Below are positions 47,502-56,375 of a stretch of 64,000 nucleotides of DNA, piece after piece. The DNA is taken from assembly GCF_000247645.1 (NCBI RefSeq), contig NZ_AHWA01000002.1:372001-436000 (forward strand), given 5' to 3'. The position numbers and the translations under genes were made by a program. The notes below the pieces were generated by a model that was not told where the DNA came from, ran no database searches, and worked only from the letters and a program-made list of their open reading frames with translations. Source of the DNA: Salinibacterium sp. PAMC 21357. GTDB taxonomy: Bacteria; Actinomycetota; Actinomycetes; Actinomycetales; Microbacteriaceae. Positions within the stretch are counted from its first letter, which is position 1; the number at the start of each line of letters is the position of its first letter.

Positions 47502-48503
47502 GTGAAGCGCATCCGACACTACGTGTCGCGCCTAGTGTCGCTAGATGTTTCGAACATGCTGGTGGTCGCTCGTGCAATAAGTTCACGTAGCCGTACCCCC
47601 GTGCTGTTTATCTTGCTGGATATGGTCTGGTGCTCCTTGGTCTATCAGGCGGGGTACCTCGACTATGAAGAGTTCGAGTTCAACGTACTCAGTCGCGCCG
47701 AACGAGCCACGTGGATTACGAGTGGTAACGCCAACTCGATAGTCGTGAAGTACAACCAACGCGATTTCCGAGAACGGTTCTACGACAAGCCGACGTTCAA
47801 TAGGACCTTCGACAAGTGGTTAGGCCGCGACTGGCTCGACTTGAGAACCGCTGGCGAAGCGGAGTTCGTTGAGTTCGTCGGTTCTCACGATCCGATTATG
47901 GTCAAAGTTGTGGACAGCATGAGCGGTGCTGGCATCGAAAAACACTCCGGCGACGAGCTCTTAGACGCGCATGCTCTCTACCGCCAGCTCATGGATAACC
48001 GTCAATTTCTTGTCGAAGCATTCATCAAGCAGCACCCTGGCATGTCAGCGCTGTGCCCAACCAGCGTCAACTCGCTGCGAATGATCACCTTCTTCGACGG
48101 CACAAATGTCCACGTTCTTGAGGCCGTATTACGCATGGGCAACGGCGCGGATGTCGACAACTACGGTCGCGGAGGAATGTACACCGTGCTCGATGAGAAG
48201 ACCGGAATCGCGCCGTATGGCGCATTCGACAAATTCGCCAATACCTTCACCGATCACCCACAAACGGGAACGCCAATAGTCGGCTTCCAAGTGCCGCTCT
48301 ATGCCGAGGTGCTGAGCACTCTCGATACAGTCTCGCGAATAATCCCAGAGATCCCCTACGTTGGTTGGGATGTAGCGATCTCGACGACCGGGCCTGCCAT
48401 AATCGAGGGCAATTACAACACCGGTGTCTTTCAGATGAAACCGAGTCTCACCGGGATCAAGACCGGACTGCTGCCAAAGTTTCGCGAAGTCATCGACTTC
48501 TAG
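47502..48503 (+). CDS. Sugar-transfer-associated ATP-grasp-like protein
   Basis: 333 residues from GTG 47502, with AGGAGA just upstream; an ATG 30 bases earlier has no Shine-Dalgarno sequence. The C-terminal half fits the ATP-grasp fold: DPIMVKVVDSMSGAGIEK, FLVEAFIKQHPGMSAL, VNSLRMITFFDG, YGRGGMYTVLD and PYVGWDVAISTTGPAIIEGN, the last carrying metal-binding Asp/Glu/Asn. This family is associated with polysaccharide loci, where it may link sugars or amino acids to a carrier. No other polysaccharide gene is adjacent, so the substrate is unknown. The N-terminus is basic, with one hydrophobic stretch. Confidence 0.82.
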   Translation: MKRIRHYVSRLVSLDVSNMLVVARAISSRSRTPVLFILLDMVWCSLVYQAGYLDYEEFEFNVLSRAERATWITSGNANSIVVKYNQRDFRERFYDKPTFNRTFDKWLGRDWLDLRTAGEAEFVEFVGSHDPIMVKVVDSMSGAGIEKHSGDELLDAHALYRQLMDNRQFLVEAFIKQHPGMSALCPTSVNSLRMITFFDGTNVHVLEAVLRMGNGADVDNYGRGGMYTVLDEKTGIAPYGAFDKFANTFTDHPQTGTPIVGFQVPLYAEVLSTLDTVSRIIPEIPYVGWDVAISTTGPAIIEGNYNTGVFQMKPSLTGIKTGLLPKFREVIDF

Positions 48504-48550
48504 CATCCGTCGACTAGACGGTTGCGGCAGTCAGAACCTGCGAACGACGC

Positions 48551-49249
48551 CTAAGAAACGCGACGAATGACACCGAGCGGTGTGCTCTGGTGATCCTGCC
48601 CCAAGGGGTTATCACTCAATACTTTTAGCACCAACGCGCTTGTGGATTTGTCGGTCGATCCGAGAACGTTGCCGCCGAAATCGTTGATGTCGACCACAGA
48701 GACCGTTATCGAACCGCCAAGAGCCTGAGCGATATCGCTCGCAACACCATTGGGCCGGGCCGGGCCGAGCACAACGTGAGAATCGTACGGCGGAATCGTG
48801 TTCTTGGTCGGCCCATCGATCGCGCGGGCTTTAGGCCCAGCGATTCGATAGAAATCGCCACGACGGCCCACGGCCTTAGTGAGAGCGGCTACTGCGGCCG
48901 CAAACAGGATACGGGGGGTGCCGCACTCGCGGAGCGCCATCTCCATTGTCTCAGGCATACCGAGGCCAATACCGTGAGAAGTCTTCGTGACGTACTTCGA
49001 GAGGATCGTGGCGAGTTTGCGCGGCACAACCTCAGAGATCGGATAGGCCCGGCCTTGAGTAATGCCGACGATCTTTTCCGTCACAAATAGGATGTCGCCG
49101 TCCCGTACAACGTCCGTTGCATATTCCGACACCACCTGAACGATGTCATCATCACGAACCACCAGCCGAGTCTTGATGGGCAGTCGCTCGTAAACAACTC
49201 CATCGACCTCGACGGTGAGACTCTTGCCAGCGTTCGCTTCAGCACCCAT
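48551..49249 (-). CDS. Coenzyme F420-0:L-glutamate ligase-like protein (CofE family)
   Basis: 232 residues from ATG 49249, seven bases after the true sigma-factor stop. CofE/F420_ligase features: LPIKTRLVVRDDDIVQVVSEY, DGDILFVTEKIVGITQGRA, MPETMEMALRECG, and the metal-binding DINDFGGNVLGSTD. In F420 biosynthesis CofE adds glutamate to F420-0; actinobacteria usually carry it as the front half of the longer FbiB, so this single-domain paralogue may act elsewhere. No other F420 genes are in the window. Probably cotranscribed with sigA. Confidence 0.83.
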   Translation of the reverse strand: MGAEANAGKSLTVEVDGVVYERLPIKTRLVVRDDDIVQVVSEYATDVVRDGDILFVTEKIVGITQGRAYPISEVVPRKLATILSKYVTKTSHGIGLGMPETMEMALRECGTPRILFAAAVAALTKAVGRRGDFYRIAGPKARAIDGPTKNTIPPYDSHVVLGPARPNGVASDIAQALGGSITVSVVDINDFGGNVLGSTDKSTSALVLKVLSDNPLGQDHQSTPLGVIRRVS

Positions 49250-49256
49250 TATTGGC

Positions 49257-50614
49257 CTATTCGAGGTAGTCGCGTAGTGACTGCGAGCGTGACGGGTGGC
49301 GCAACTTGGCCATCGTCTTGGACTCAATCTGGCGGATGCGTTCGCGCGTTACGCCGAACGTGTCACCGATCTGGTCAAGCGTCTTCGGCATTCCGTCACC
49401 GAGACCGAAGGCATGCGAATAACGCCGGCTTCGCGCTCCGAAAGAGAATCGAGCAAGCTCTCAAGCTGCTTCTGCAGCATCGTGAATCCCACGGCATCCG
49501 CGGGGACAACAGCCTCAGTGTCCTCGATGAGGTCACCGAATTCGCTGTCGCCATCTTCACCCAGCGGCGTGTGGAGCGAGATGGGCTCACGGCCGTATTT
49601 CTGGACTTCGACGACCTTCTCAGGCGTCATATCGAGTTCACGGGAAAGTTCCTCTGGAGTGGGCTCGCGGCCCAAGTCCTGAAGCATCTGGCGCTGGACA
49701 CGAGCGAGCTTGTTGATGACCTCGACCATGTGCACGGGGATACGAATGGTGCGCGCTTGGTCGGCCATGGCGCGAGTAATGGCCTGACGGATCCACCAGG
49801 TGGCGTAGGTGGAGAACTTGAAGCCCTTGGTGTAGTCGAACTTCTCGACGGCACGAATGAGTCCCAAGTTTCCCTCTTGGATGAGGTCGAGGAACTGCAT
49901 TCCCCGACCGGTGTAGCGCTTTGCCAGGGAAACGACGAGGCGAAGGTTTGCGCCGAGCAAGTGGCTCTTGGCGCGCTGGCCATCTTTAGCCACCCACTGA
50001 AGTTCTCGACCAAGAGTCGAACGAACTTCGGCTGGAGTCATTTCTGCAAGCTTATCTTCGGCGAACAGCCCCGCCTCGATACGCATCGCGAGCTCAACTT
50101 CTTGAGCTGCGTTGAGCAGTGCGACCTTACCGATCTGCTTTAGGTAGTCCTTTACAGGGTCGGCCGTAGCACCCGTAATCGCCGCAGAGTAAACAGGGAC
50201 GTCATCTTCGTCGTCTACGAGCGAAAGAACGAGCGCGCCAGTCGGCAGTGCCTCGTCTTTGCGCGTCGACTTCTCTTCTTGATCGTCGTCTTTCGACTCT
50301 TCTTCAGAGTCAGACTCGACGACCTCTGCCGCGGCGGCCGCTGCTTTTCTGGACTTCGCTGGCGCTTTGGCCTTAGCCGGCGCCTTAGCGGCGGCGGGCT
50401 TCTTCACGGCCGCGGCCTTTGTCTCTGTAGCTGCTTCAGTTGTCGACTTCGTCGTCGCCTTCTTGGCTGCTGGTTTCTTGGCAGTGCTCGCAGCACCGTC
50501 TGTCACTGTGGTCGCCTCGTCAGCCGCATCGGCGGCTTTCGTGCGTGCGGCTGCTTTCGCAGGAGCCTTTGTCGTTGCGGTTGTGGTCTCCGCAGCCTTA
50601 GTTCGGGTCGCCAT
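49257..50614 (-). pseudogene. sigA: Primary RNA polymerase sigma factor, interrupted by a one-base deletion
   Basis: ATG 50614 (GGAAAGGTG upstream) to TAG 49257-49259. The N-terminus is a Lys/Ala/Thr-rich arm (1-110). Region 1.2 ([16 protein letters not shown]), regions 2.1-2.4 ([56 protein letters not shown]) and region 3 are intact. After GVIRM the frame breaks: at 49410-49413 the sequence reads ATGCCTTCGG where ATGCGCTTCGG is expected, so as given the protein ends early at 49349. In the next frame lies region 4.2 with [20 protein letters not shown] and SLRDYLE. One restored base gives 452 residues, normal length. An essential gene, so sequence error is likely. Confidence 0.88.
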
Positions 50615-50655
50615 GTGAACACCTTTCCGAGGTTTTCGGGCAGTACTAAGACCCA

Positions 50656-50661
50656 TGTCAA
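50656..50661 (-). promoter_or_regulatory. Consensus -35 box upstream of sigA
   Basis: TTGACA on the minus strand, 42-47 bases before the sigA ATG. A good -10 at 17 bases is not seen (the following sequence is TGGGTCTTAGTACTGCC), so only the -35-like hexamer is supported. Confidence 0.3.
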
Positions 50662-50755
50662 GTATTTGAACGTTCTGCGCACGGCAAAACGGTTCTCAAA
50701 CAAGAACGGGTCTTACTTCTAGTATGCCACGCTTTTCTGGTGTTACGCACCAGAG

Positions 50756-51691
50756 CTAGAGAGGCAGCCCCGGGTCGCTTTTGTCATCACCCGCACGTTT
50801 GATCGCCAGGAACTTTTGCAGCTCTGCCGCGATCTCGTCGGCGGAAGGAAGTTCTCCCGCTTCATCGGTCAGGGGCGACCGCATGGGGTTTTCTTCCATG
50901 TAATTGTCGTGACGTTCCTCGAGGGTGCCGACAAGGCGGGCGAGTTCTTGATTTGTCTCGACTTGGGTATCAATCTTGGCCACGAACTCACGACCCTCTT
51001 CACGAAGGCGGTCGGTGGGGAAAATTAGTCCCGTAGCAGCACTGACGCTCTCGAGAGCAGTGACTGCGGCAGACGGCCACTCAGTGTCAGCAAGGTAATG
51101 AGGTATGAGCAGAACAAAACCTGCGGTCGGATGACCGAGCTCTTGCAGTCGGAACTCAATAAGGTGCATCGCGTTTGCTGGCACTTGCGTGCGCGGTTTC
51201 CACACTGACAACGAATCGATGAGCTCGCTGCGATTTCCGCTGACGGTGACGCCAATGCTCCTCGTGTGAGGAACGGGCATCGGGATCGAGTGAACCCACG
51301 TTGTTGACTTCACATCAAATTTCTCAACAAGTCGAAGAACCGCAGCAGAGAAGCGCTCCCATTGAAAATCGGGTTCGTATCCGGTGAGCAATAAGAACGG
51401 CTGACCGAGTTCGTCCTTTGCCAGATAAAGCTCTAGCTTCGCCGGCCGATAGTCGCTCAGGTGATCCTGATCGAAATAGATAGTGGGGCGACGGGCGCGA
51501 TAGTCGAGAAGCGCATCATTATCGAACGACGCCACCACTCTTCGTTCAAGCGTGTCGAGGAGATATTGACTGAGTTGGCTAACAGCACCACCCGCGTCGG
51601 CGAATCCGGTGAGACCGGCTACCAGCGGCAGGCCGCGCGGTACCCCCGCAACATCTGTCGCGATGTCATATAAGCCTGCTGGATCTCGCAT
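50756..51691 (-). CDS. PAC2 family protein (proteasome-assembly-chaperone-like)
   Basis: 311 residues. The PAC2 fold is recognised from LPLVAGLTGFADAGGAVSQL, ASFDNDALLDYRARRPTIYFD, FLLLTGYEPDFQWERF, GVTVSGNRSELID and FVLLIPHYLADTEWPSAA. The family name comes from eukaryotic proteasome assembly chaperones; the bacterial role is unproven. The C-terminus is helical and charged. Position next to the primary sigma factor is conserved in relatives. Confidence 0.9.
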   Translation of the reverse strand: MRDPAGLYDIATDVAGVPRGLPLVAGLTGFADAGGAVSQLSQYLLDTLERRVVASFDNDALLDYRARRPTIYFDQDHLSDYRPAKLELYLAKDELGQPFLLLTGYEPDFQWERFSAAVLRLVEKFDVKSTTWVHSIPMPVPHTRSIGVTVSGNRSELIDSLSVWKPRTQVPANAMHLIEFRLQELGHPTAGFVLLIPHYLADTEWPSAAVTALESVSAATGLIFPTDRLREEGREFVAKIDTQVETNQELARLVGTLEERHDNYMEENPMRSPLTDEAGELPSADEIAAELQKFLAIKRAGDDKSDPGLPL

Positions 51692-51792
51692 GTTTCAACT
51701 CTAATCGCGCCCGCGCCTGCATCTTGAGGATTACGGTCTGCAACGTCATGCTGCTAGCGAACATGCAGCCGGATGCTGGATATCATGGGGGC

Positions 51793-53280
51793 ATGACCGT
51801 TGCTACGCTGCACTTGTCCACCCTGCCCGCCCCCCAGATCGAAGCTGATGTACTCGTGATCGGGGTGATCAAGACCGACTCTGGTCCGCAGCTGGCAGAC
51901 AGCTCCGACGCTCTCGCGCCCTTCGCCGAAGCATTGAGCGTCATAGGCGTCACCGGTGCTCAAGACGAGCTTCACCGCATTCCGGCATCCGGAATTTCCG
52001 CTCCTGCCGTCGCCTTTATCGGCCTCGGCGACAAGACAGTCACCGCGGAGATCGTGCGCTACACCGCAGGGTCAGCGGCACGTCAACTTCGTGGCGCAGC
52101 TCACATCGCGCTTGCTTTGGGCCTCGAATCAGCTGAGGACACTCTTGCGGCACTCGAGGGCGCAGCGATTGGCGCCTATTCCTATGACGTTTACCGCTCG
52201 ACCAAACCCGAAGCATCCAAGAGCCTTGCCACTGTAATCACCATTGCGAGCCCTATCGATGATTCAGCACTGGTAGAGCGCGCCCTCATCATCGCCCACG
52301 CCACTCACGCAACCCGCGATCTCGTGAATGAAGCCCCTGGTGAGCTCTACCCCGCCACGTTCGCCGAGCGCGCCAGCGAACTTGCTGCCCTCGAGAACGT
52401 AGAAGTTGAAATTCTCGCCGAGAAAGAGCTTGAAGAGGGCGGCTTTGGCGGCATCCTCGGAGTCGGTCAAGGCTCGAGTCGCGGCCCTCGTCTGGTCAAA
52501 CTGAGCTACACCCCGACCGGTGCCAGCAAACACCTTGCGCTGGTCGGCAAAGGAATCACCTTCGACTCGGGAGGGCTGTCGCTCAAACCCGGCCTAGGAA
52601 TGATCGGCATGAAGTTCGATATGAGCGGTGCGGCAACAGTCATGTCAGTGATCGAAGCATGTGCAAAGCTCGGCACCAACGTGCGCCTCACGGCATGGTT
52701 GTGCCTCGCAGAGAACATGCCTTCTGGCACGGCGATTCGCCCCAATGATGTGCTGACGATCCGCGGCGGCAAAACTGTTGAAGTCCTCAACACCGACGCT
52801 GAGGGCCGTCTCGTCATGGCCGATGGACTTGTCGCAGCCAGCGAGGAAAACCCCGACGCAATTGTCGACATCGCAACCCTCACGGGCGCTGCCGTCGTCG
52901 CACTCGGAAACCGTTACGCCGGGGCGATGGGAGACAAAGAACTCGTCAACCAAGTAGTCGCCGTGGCTGATCGGGTCGGCGAGCCATTCTGGCCGATGCC
53001 CATTAGCCCAGAACTTCGCCCCATGCTCGCATCCGATATCGCAGACATTGCCAATATCAAGGCCGGGAACACCGCTGGAGGGATGCTTATCGCCGCGGCC
53101 TTCCTGAAAGACTTCGTCGGAAAGCGGGCGGACAGCAGCGAGACCATCCCGTGGGCTCACATCGATATTGCCGGACCGTCCGATAATCGCGGAGGTGGCT
53201 GGGGTTACGTTGGTAAGGGCGCTACCGGAATCGGTGTGCGAACACTCATCGAACTGGCCGAGGAATTTTCTCGACCGTAG
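51793..53280 (+). CDS. pepA: Leucyl aminopeptidase (M17)
   Basis: 495 residues from ATG 51793 (GGGGG upstream); an earlier in-frame ATG adds 23 residues unlike the family. The C-terminal catalytic domain carries the dizinc ligands in GKGITFDSGGLSLKP and MKFDMSGAATVMSV, and the signature NTDAEGRLVMADGL. The N-terminal macro-like domain is divergent, as usual. It releases N-terminal amino acids in the cytoplasm. Confidence 0.95.
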   Translation: MTVATLHLSTLPAPQIEADVLVIGVIKTDSGPQLADSSDALAPFAEALSVIGVTGAQDELHRIPASGISAPAVAFIGLGDKTVTAEIVRYTAGSAARQLRGAAHIALALGLESAEDTLAALEGAAIGAYSYDVYRSTKPEASKSLATVITIASPIDDSALVERALIIAHATHATRDLVNEAPGELYPATFAERASELAALENVEVEILAEKELEEGGFGGILGVGQGSSRGPRLVKLSYTPTGASKHLALVGKGITFDSGGLSLKPGLGMIGMKFDMSGAATVMSVIEACAKLGTNVRLTAWLCLAENMPSGTAIRPNDVLTIRGGKTVEVLNTDAEGRLVMADGLVAASEENPDAIVDIATLTGAAVVALGNRYAGAMGDKELVNQVVAVADRVGEPFWPMPISPELRPMLASDIADIANIKAGNTAGGMLIAAAFLKDFVGKRADSSETIPWAHIDIAGPSDNRGGGWGYVGKGATGIGVRTLIELAEEFSRP

Positions 53281-53377
53281 TAAGGTTTTTTCATGCGGGT
53301 AATACCCTCACCATCCGGTCGCAGCGTAATCAACTCTGCGGGCCGGCGAATATTTTCCTTACAGAGGAGCTGCTGTA

Positions 53378-54751
53378 TTGGCTGAGCACAATTTTGACCT
53401 TGTCGTTCTTGGTGGAGGAAGCGGTGGCTACGCTGCTGCGTTGCGCGCCTCCGAGCTGGGTATGACCGTTGGCTTGATCGAAAAGAACAAGCTTGGCGGC
53501 ACCTGTTTGCACGTTGGTTGCATCCCCACCAAGGCGCTCCTGCACTCAGCAGAAGTTGCTGACGTGACCCGGGAAGCCGCTAAATACGGCGTAAACACCA
53601 CCCTCGAGGGCATTGATATTGCTGGCGTCACGAAGTACCGCGAGGACATTGTTGCTAGCAAGTACAAGGGACTCCAGGGCCTCATCAAGATGCGCGGAAT
53701 CTCCGTCATCGAGGGCGAAGGCAAGCTTGTCGCGCCCAACACTGTTCAGGTAGGCGAAGACACCGTAATCGGCAAGAATGTGATTCTTGCCACGGGTTCA
53801 TACTCGCGATCACTACCTGGTCTTGAAATCGGTGGACGCGTAATCACCTCCGAACAAGCTCTCGAGCTTGACTTCGTCCCCAAGAAGGTCGCCGTTCTCG
53901 GCGGCGGCGTCATCGGCGTCGAGTTCTCCAGTGTCTGGAAGAGCTGGGGCGCCGACGTGACGATCATCGAGGGTCTCCCCCACCTTGTGCCGAACGAAGA
54001 CGAATCGGTAAGCAAGCAGTTCGAGCGGGCCTTCCGCCGTCGCGGCATCAACTTCCACACTGGTGTTCGCTTCAAGAGCGTTGAGCAGAATGATGACGGA
54101 GTAGTCGTCACCCTCGAAAACGGAGAAACGGTCGAAGCTGAGCTTCTGCTCGTCGCCGTCGGCCGTGGCCCGTCTACTGCAGGACTCGGATTCGAAGAAG
54201 TCGGCATCGAGATGGATCGTGGCTTCGTTTTGACCAACGATCGCCTCGCGACAAACGTTGCGGGCGTCTTTGCGGTAGGCGACATCGTGCCCGGCCTCCA
54301 ACTCGCACACCGCGGGTTCCAGCAGGGAATCTTTGTTGCCGAGGAGATCGCCGGCCTCAATCCGATCGTGATTGACGACGTGAACATCCCCAAGGTCACC
54401 TACAGCGACCCGGAGGTCGCTTCGATTGGTCTCACCGAAGCCAAGGCAGTCGAACTTCACGGAGCCGACAACGTCAAGGTTTACGACTACAACTTGAGCG
54501 GAAACGGCAAGAGCGCGATCATCGGCACTTCCGGATCGATCAAAGTTGTCCGCGTCGTCGATGGCCCCGTCATCGGCGTACACATGATTGGTGCGCGAGT
54601 AGGCGAACTGATCGGTGAAGCACAGCTCATCGTTAACTGGGAAGCACATCCAGAAGACATCACGCCGTTGCTGCACGCACACCCCACTCAAAACGAAGCC
54701 CTCGGCGAGGCATTCCTCGCTCTGGCAGGTAAGCCGCTTCACGCGGTATAG
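53378..54751 (+). CDS. lpdA: Dihydrolipoyl dehydrogenase (E3)
   Basis: 457 residues, TTG start with GAGGAG upstream. FAD site DLVVLGGGSGGYAAALRA; redox disulphide Cys43/Cys48 in GGTCLHVGCIPTKALL; NAD site VAVLGGGVIGVEFSSVW; second FAD motif VFAVGDIVPG; active-site His/Glu in HAHPTQNEALGEAFL. It reoxidises lipoyl arms of 2-oxoacid dehydrogenase complexes. The E2 gene follows after 60 bases. Confidence 0.97.
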   Translation: MAEHNFDLVVLGGGSGGYAAALRASELGMTVGLIEKNKLGGTCLHVGCIPTKALLHSAEVADVTREAAKYGVNTTLEGIDIAGVTKYREDIVASKYKGLQGLIKMRGISVIEGEGKLVAPNTVQVGEDTVIGKNVILATGSYSRSLPGLEIGGRVITSEQALELDFVPKKVAVLGGGVIGVEFSSVWKSWGADVTIIEGLPHLVPNEDESVSKQFERAFRRRGINFHTGVRFKSVEQNDDGVVVTLENGETVEAELLLVAVGRGPSTAGLGFEEVGIEMDRGFVLTNDRLATNVAGVFAVGDIVPGLQLAHRGFQQGIFVAEEIAGLNPIVIDDVNIPKVTYSDPEVASIGLTEAKAVELHGADNVKVYDYNLSGNGKSAIIGTSGSIKVVRVVDGPVIGVHMIGARVGELIGEAQLIVNWEAHPEDITPLLHAHPTQNEALGEAFLALAGKPLHAV

Positions 54752-54811
54752 GCTCCGCCTCAACCACGGAACTAAGCTATTGATGACAAGCATCACAAAG
54801 GAGCAGTACTG

Positions 54812-56365
54812 ATGAGCGAATCCGTTAACCTTCCGGCACTCGGCGAGAGTGTCACCGAGGGCACGGTGACCCGCTGGCTTAAGCAAGTCGGCGAGAGCGT
54901 TGAGGTCGACGAGCCACTGCTCGAAGTCTCGACCGACAAGGTAGACACGGAGATTCCTTCTCCTATCGCCGGGGTCATCGAAGAAATTTTGGTTGCCGAA
55001 GACGAAACTGTTGAAGTTGGCACCGCGCTAGTCCGCATCGGTGACGGATCGGGTGGCTCAGATGCTGCTCCCGCCGCCGAAAGCGAGCCAGCCGCCGCCG
55101 AAGCCGAGCCAGCGGCACCTGCTGCAGAGCCCGAAGCACCCGCTTCAGAGCCCGCAGCTGCCCCCGCAACCGAAGCACCTGTTGAGGCGCCCGCAGAGGA
55201 AACTGCGGCTCCCGCAGCTCCCGCAGCCGCACCAGTAGCGGACGTTCCGTCGACCGAGGCGCCGGCACCCGCAGAGGCAGCCCCGGCCGCCGAAGCACCG
55301 GCACACGCTGCACCAGCCGAAGAAGAGCCCGCCGCCGAAGCCCCCTCGGCTGAAGCTGCTCCCGCCGAACCTGCTGCAGACGCTGCTGCACCAGAGGCTG
55401 CTACCGAAACTAGCGACGACACCGATGAGGAATCAGATTCTGATGACTCTCAAGCGGGCTACCTCACGCCGCTCGTTCGCAAGCTCGCCAATGAGCGCGG
55501 CGTTGATCTGACCACGATCACCGGTACCGGTGTTGGCGGCCGAATTCGCAAGCAAGACGTTCTCGAAGCCAGCGAGAAGTCGGCAAGCACCGAATCGTCC
55601 GAAGATGCGCCCGCTGCGGCACCAGCCGCCGCGGCTCGCGAAATTTCACCACTGCGCGGTACGACAGTTCCGATGTCTCGCCTTCGCAAAGTCATCGCTG
55701 AGCGCGCTGTCATCTCGATGCAATCGTCAGCACAGCTCACTTCGGTGGTCGAAGTTGATGTCACCGCCGTTGCGAACTTCCGCAACTCGGTGAAGGACAA
55801 GTTCCTCGAAAAGACCGGAACGAAGCTCTCGTTCCTGCCGTTCTTTGCACTTGCCGCCGCTGAGGCACTCACGTCGCACCCGATTGTCAATGCGACAATC
55901 GAGGACAACGCGATCGTGTACCCGGCCCAGGAGAACATCAGCATCGCTGTTGACACCGAGCGTGGACTTCTCACGCCCGTCATCCGCAATGCGGGATCGC
56001 TTGATCTTGCTGGCCTCGCCGGTGAGATTGCCGATCTTGCACAGCGAACTCGCGACAATAAGCTCACTCCAGACGAGTTGTCGGGTGGGACGTTCACGCT
56101 GACCAACACGGGATCGCGCGGCGCGCTGTTTGACACGCCCATCGTGTTCCTGCCCCAGTCCGCTATTTTGGGCACAGGAATCGTCACTAAAAAGCCCGTT
56201 GTTATTAGCGATGCGAATGGTGATTCGATCGGCATCCGTTCGATGGTTTATCTAGCTCTGAGCTACGACCACCGCATTGTGGACGGTGCTGACGCGGCTG
56301 GATTCCTCGTCGACATGAAGAACCGCCTCGAAGGCGGCGACTTCGCAGACAAGCTAGGGATCTAG
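54812..56365 (+). CDS. sucB: 2-oxoacid dehydrogenase E2 component, dihydrolipoamide succinyltransferase type
   Basis: 517 residues. One lipoyl domain with Lys43 in [12 protein letters not shown]; then a 130-residue Ala/Pro/Glu linker (about 80-213); a peripheral-subunit-binding domain ([31 protein letters not shown]); and the acyltransferase domain ending in [15 protein letters not shown] (HxxxDG). The single lipoyl domain with an unusually long linker contrasts with the two or three lipoyl domains frequent in actinobacterial E2. Start context and RBS (AAAGGAG) are good. In an operon with lpdA; needs LipA/LipB products. Confidence 0.93.
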   Translation: MSESVNLPALGESVTEGTVTRWLKQVGESVEVDEPLLEVSTDKVDTEIPSPIAGVIEEILVAEDETVEVGTALVRIGDGSGGSDAAPAAESEPAAAEAEPAAPAAEPEAPASEPAAAPATEAPVEAPAEETAAPAAPAAAPVADVPSTEAPAPAEAAPAAEAPAHAAPAEEEPAAEAPSAEAAPAEPAADAAAPEAATETSDDTDEESDSDDSQAGYLTPLVRKLANERGVDLTTITGTGVGGRIRKQDVLEASEKSASTESSEDAPAAAPAAAAREISPLRGTTVPMSRLRKVIAERAVISMQSSAQLTSVVEVDVTAVANFRNSVKDKFLEKTGTKLSFLPFFALAAAEALTSHPIVNATIEDNAIVYPAQENISIAVDTERGLLTPVIRNAGSLDLAGLAGEIADLAQRTRDNKLTPDELSGGTFTLTNTGSRGALFDTPIVFLPQSAILGTGIVTKKPVVISDANGDSIGIRSMVYLALSYDHRIVDGADAAGFLVDMKNRLEGGDFADKLGI

Positions 56366-56375
56366 CTCGAATCAA

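Noticed and set aside
49349-49413. Programmed ribosomal frameshift in the sigma factor
   Set aside because: No slippery heptamer, internal Shine-Dalgarno sequence or downstream stem is visible at the break; a missing base explains it better.
49277-50143. Long plus-strand open frame (288 codons) antisense to the sigma factor
   Set aside because: Entirely opposite to well-conserved sigma regions 2-4, with no family resemblance; an effect of high GC codon bias.
53813-54886. 357-codon minus-strand open frame opposite lpdA
   Set aside because: Shadow of a confidently identified E3 gene.
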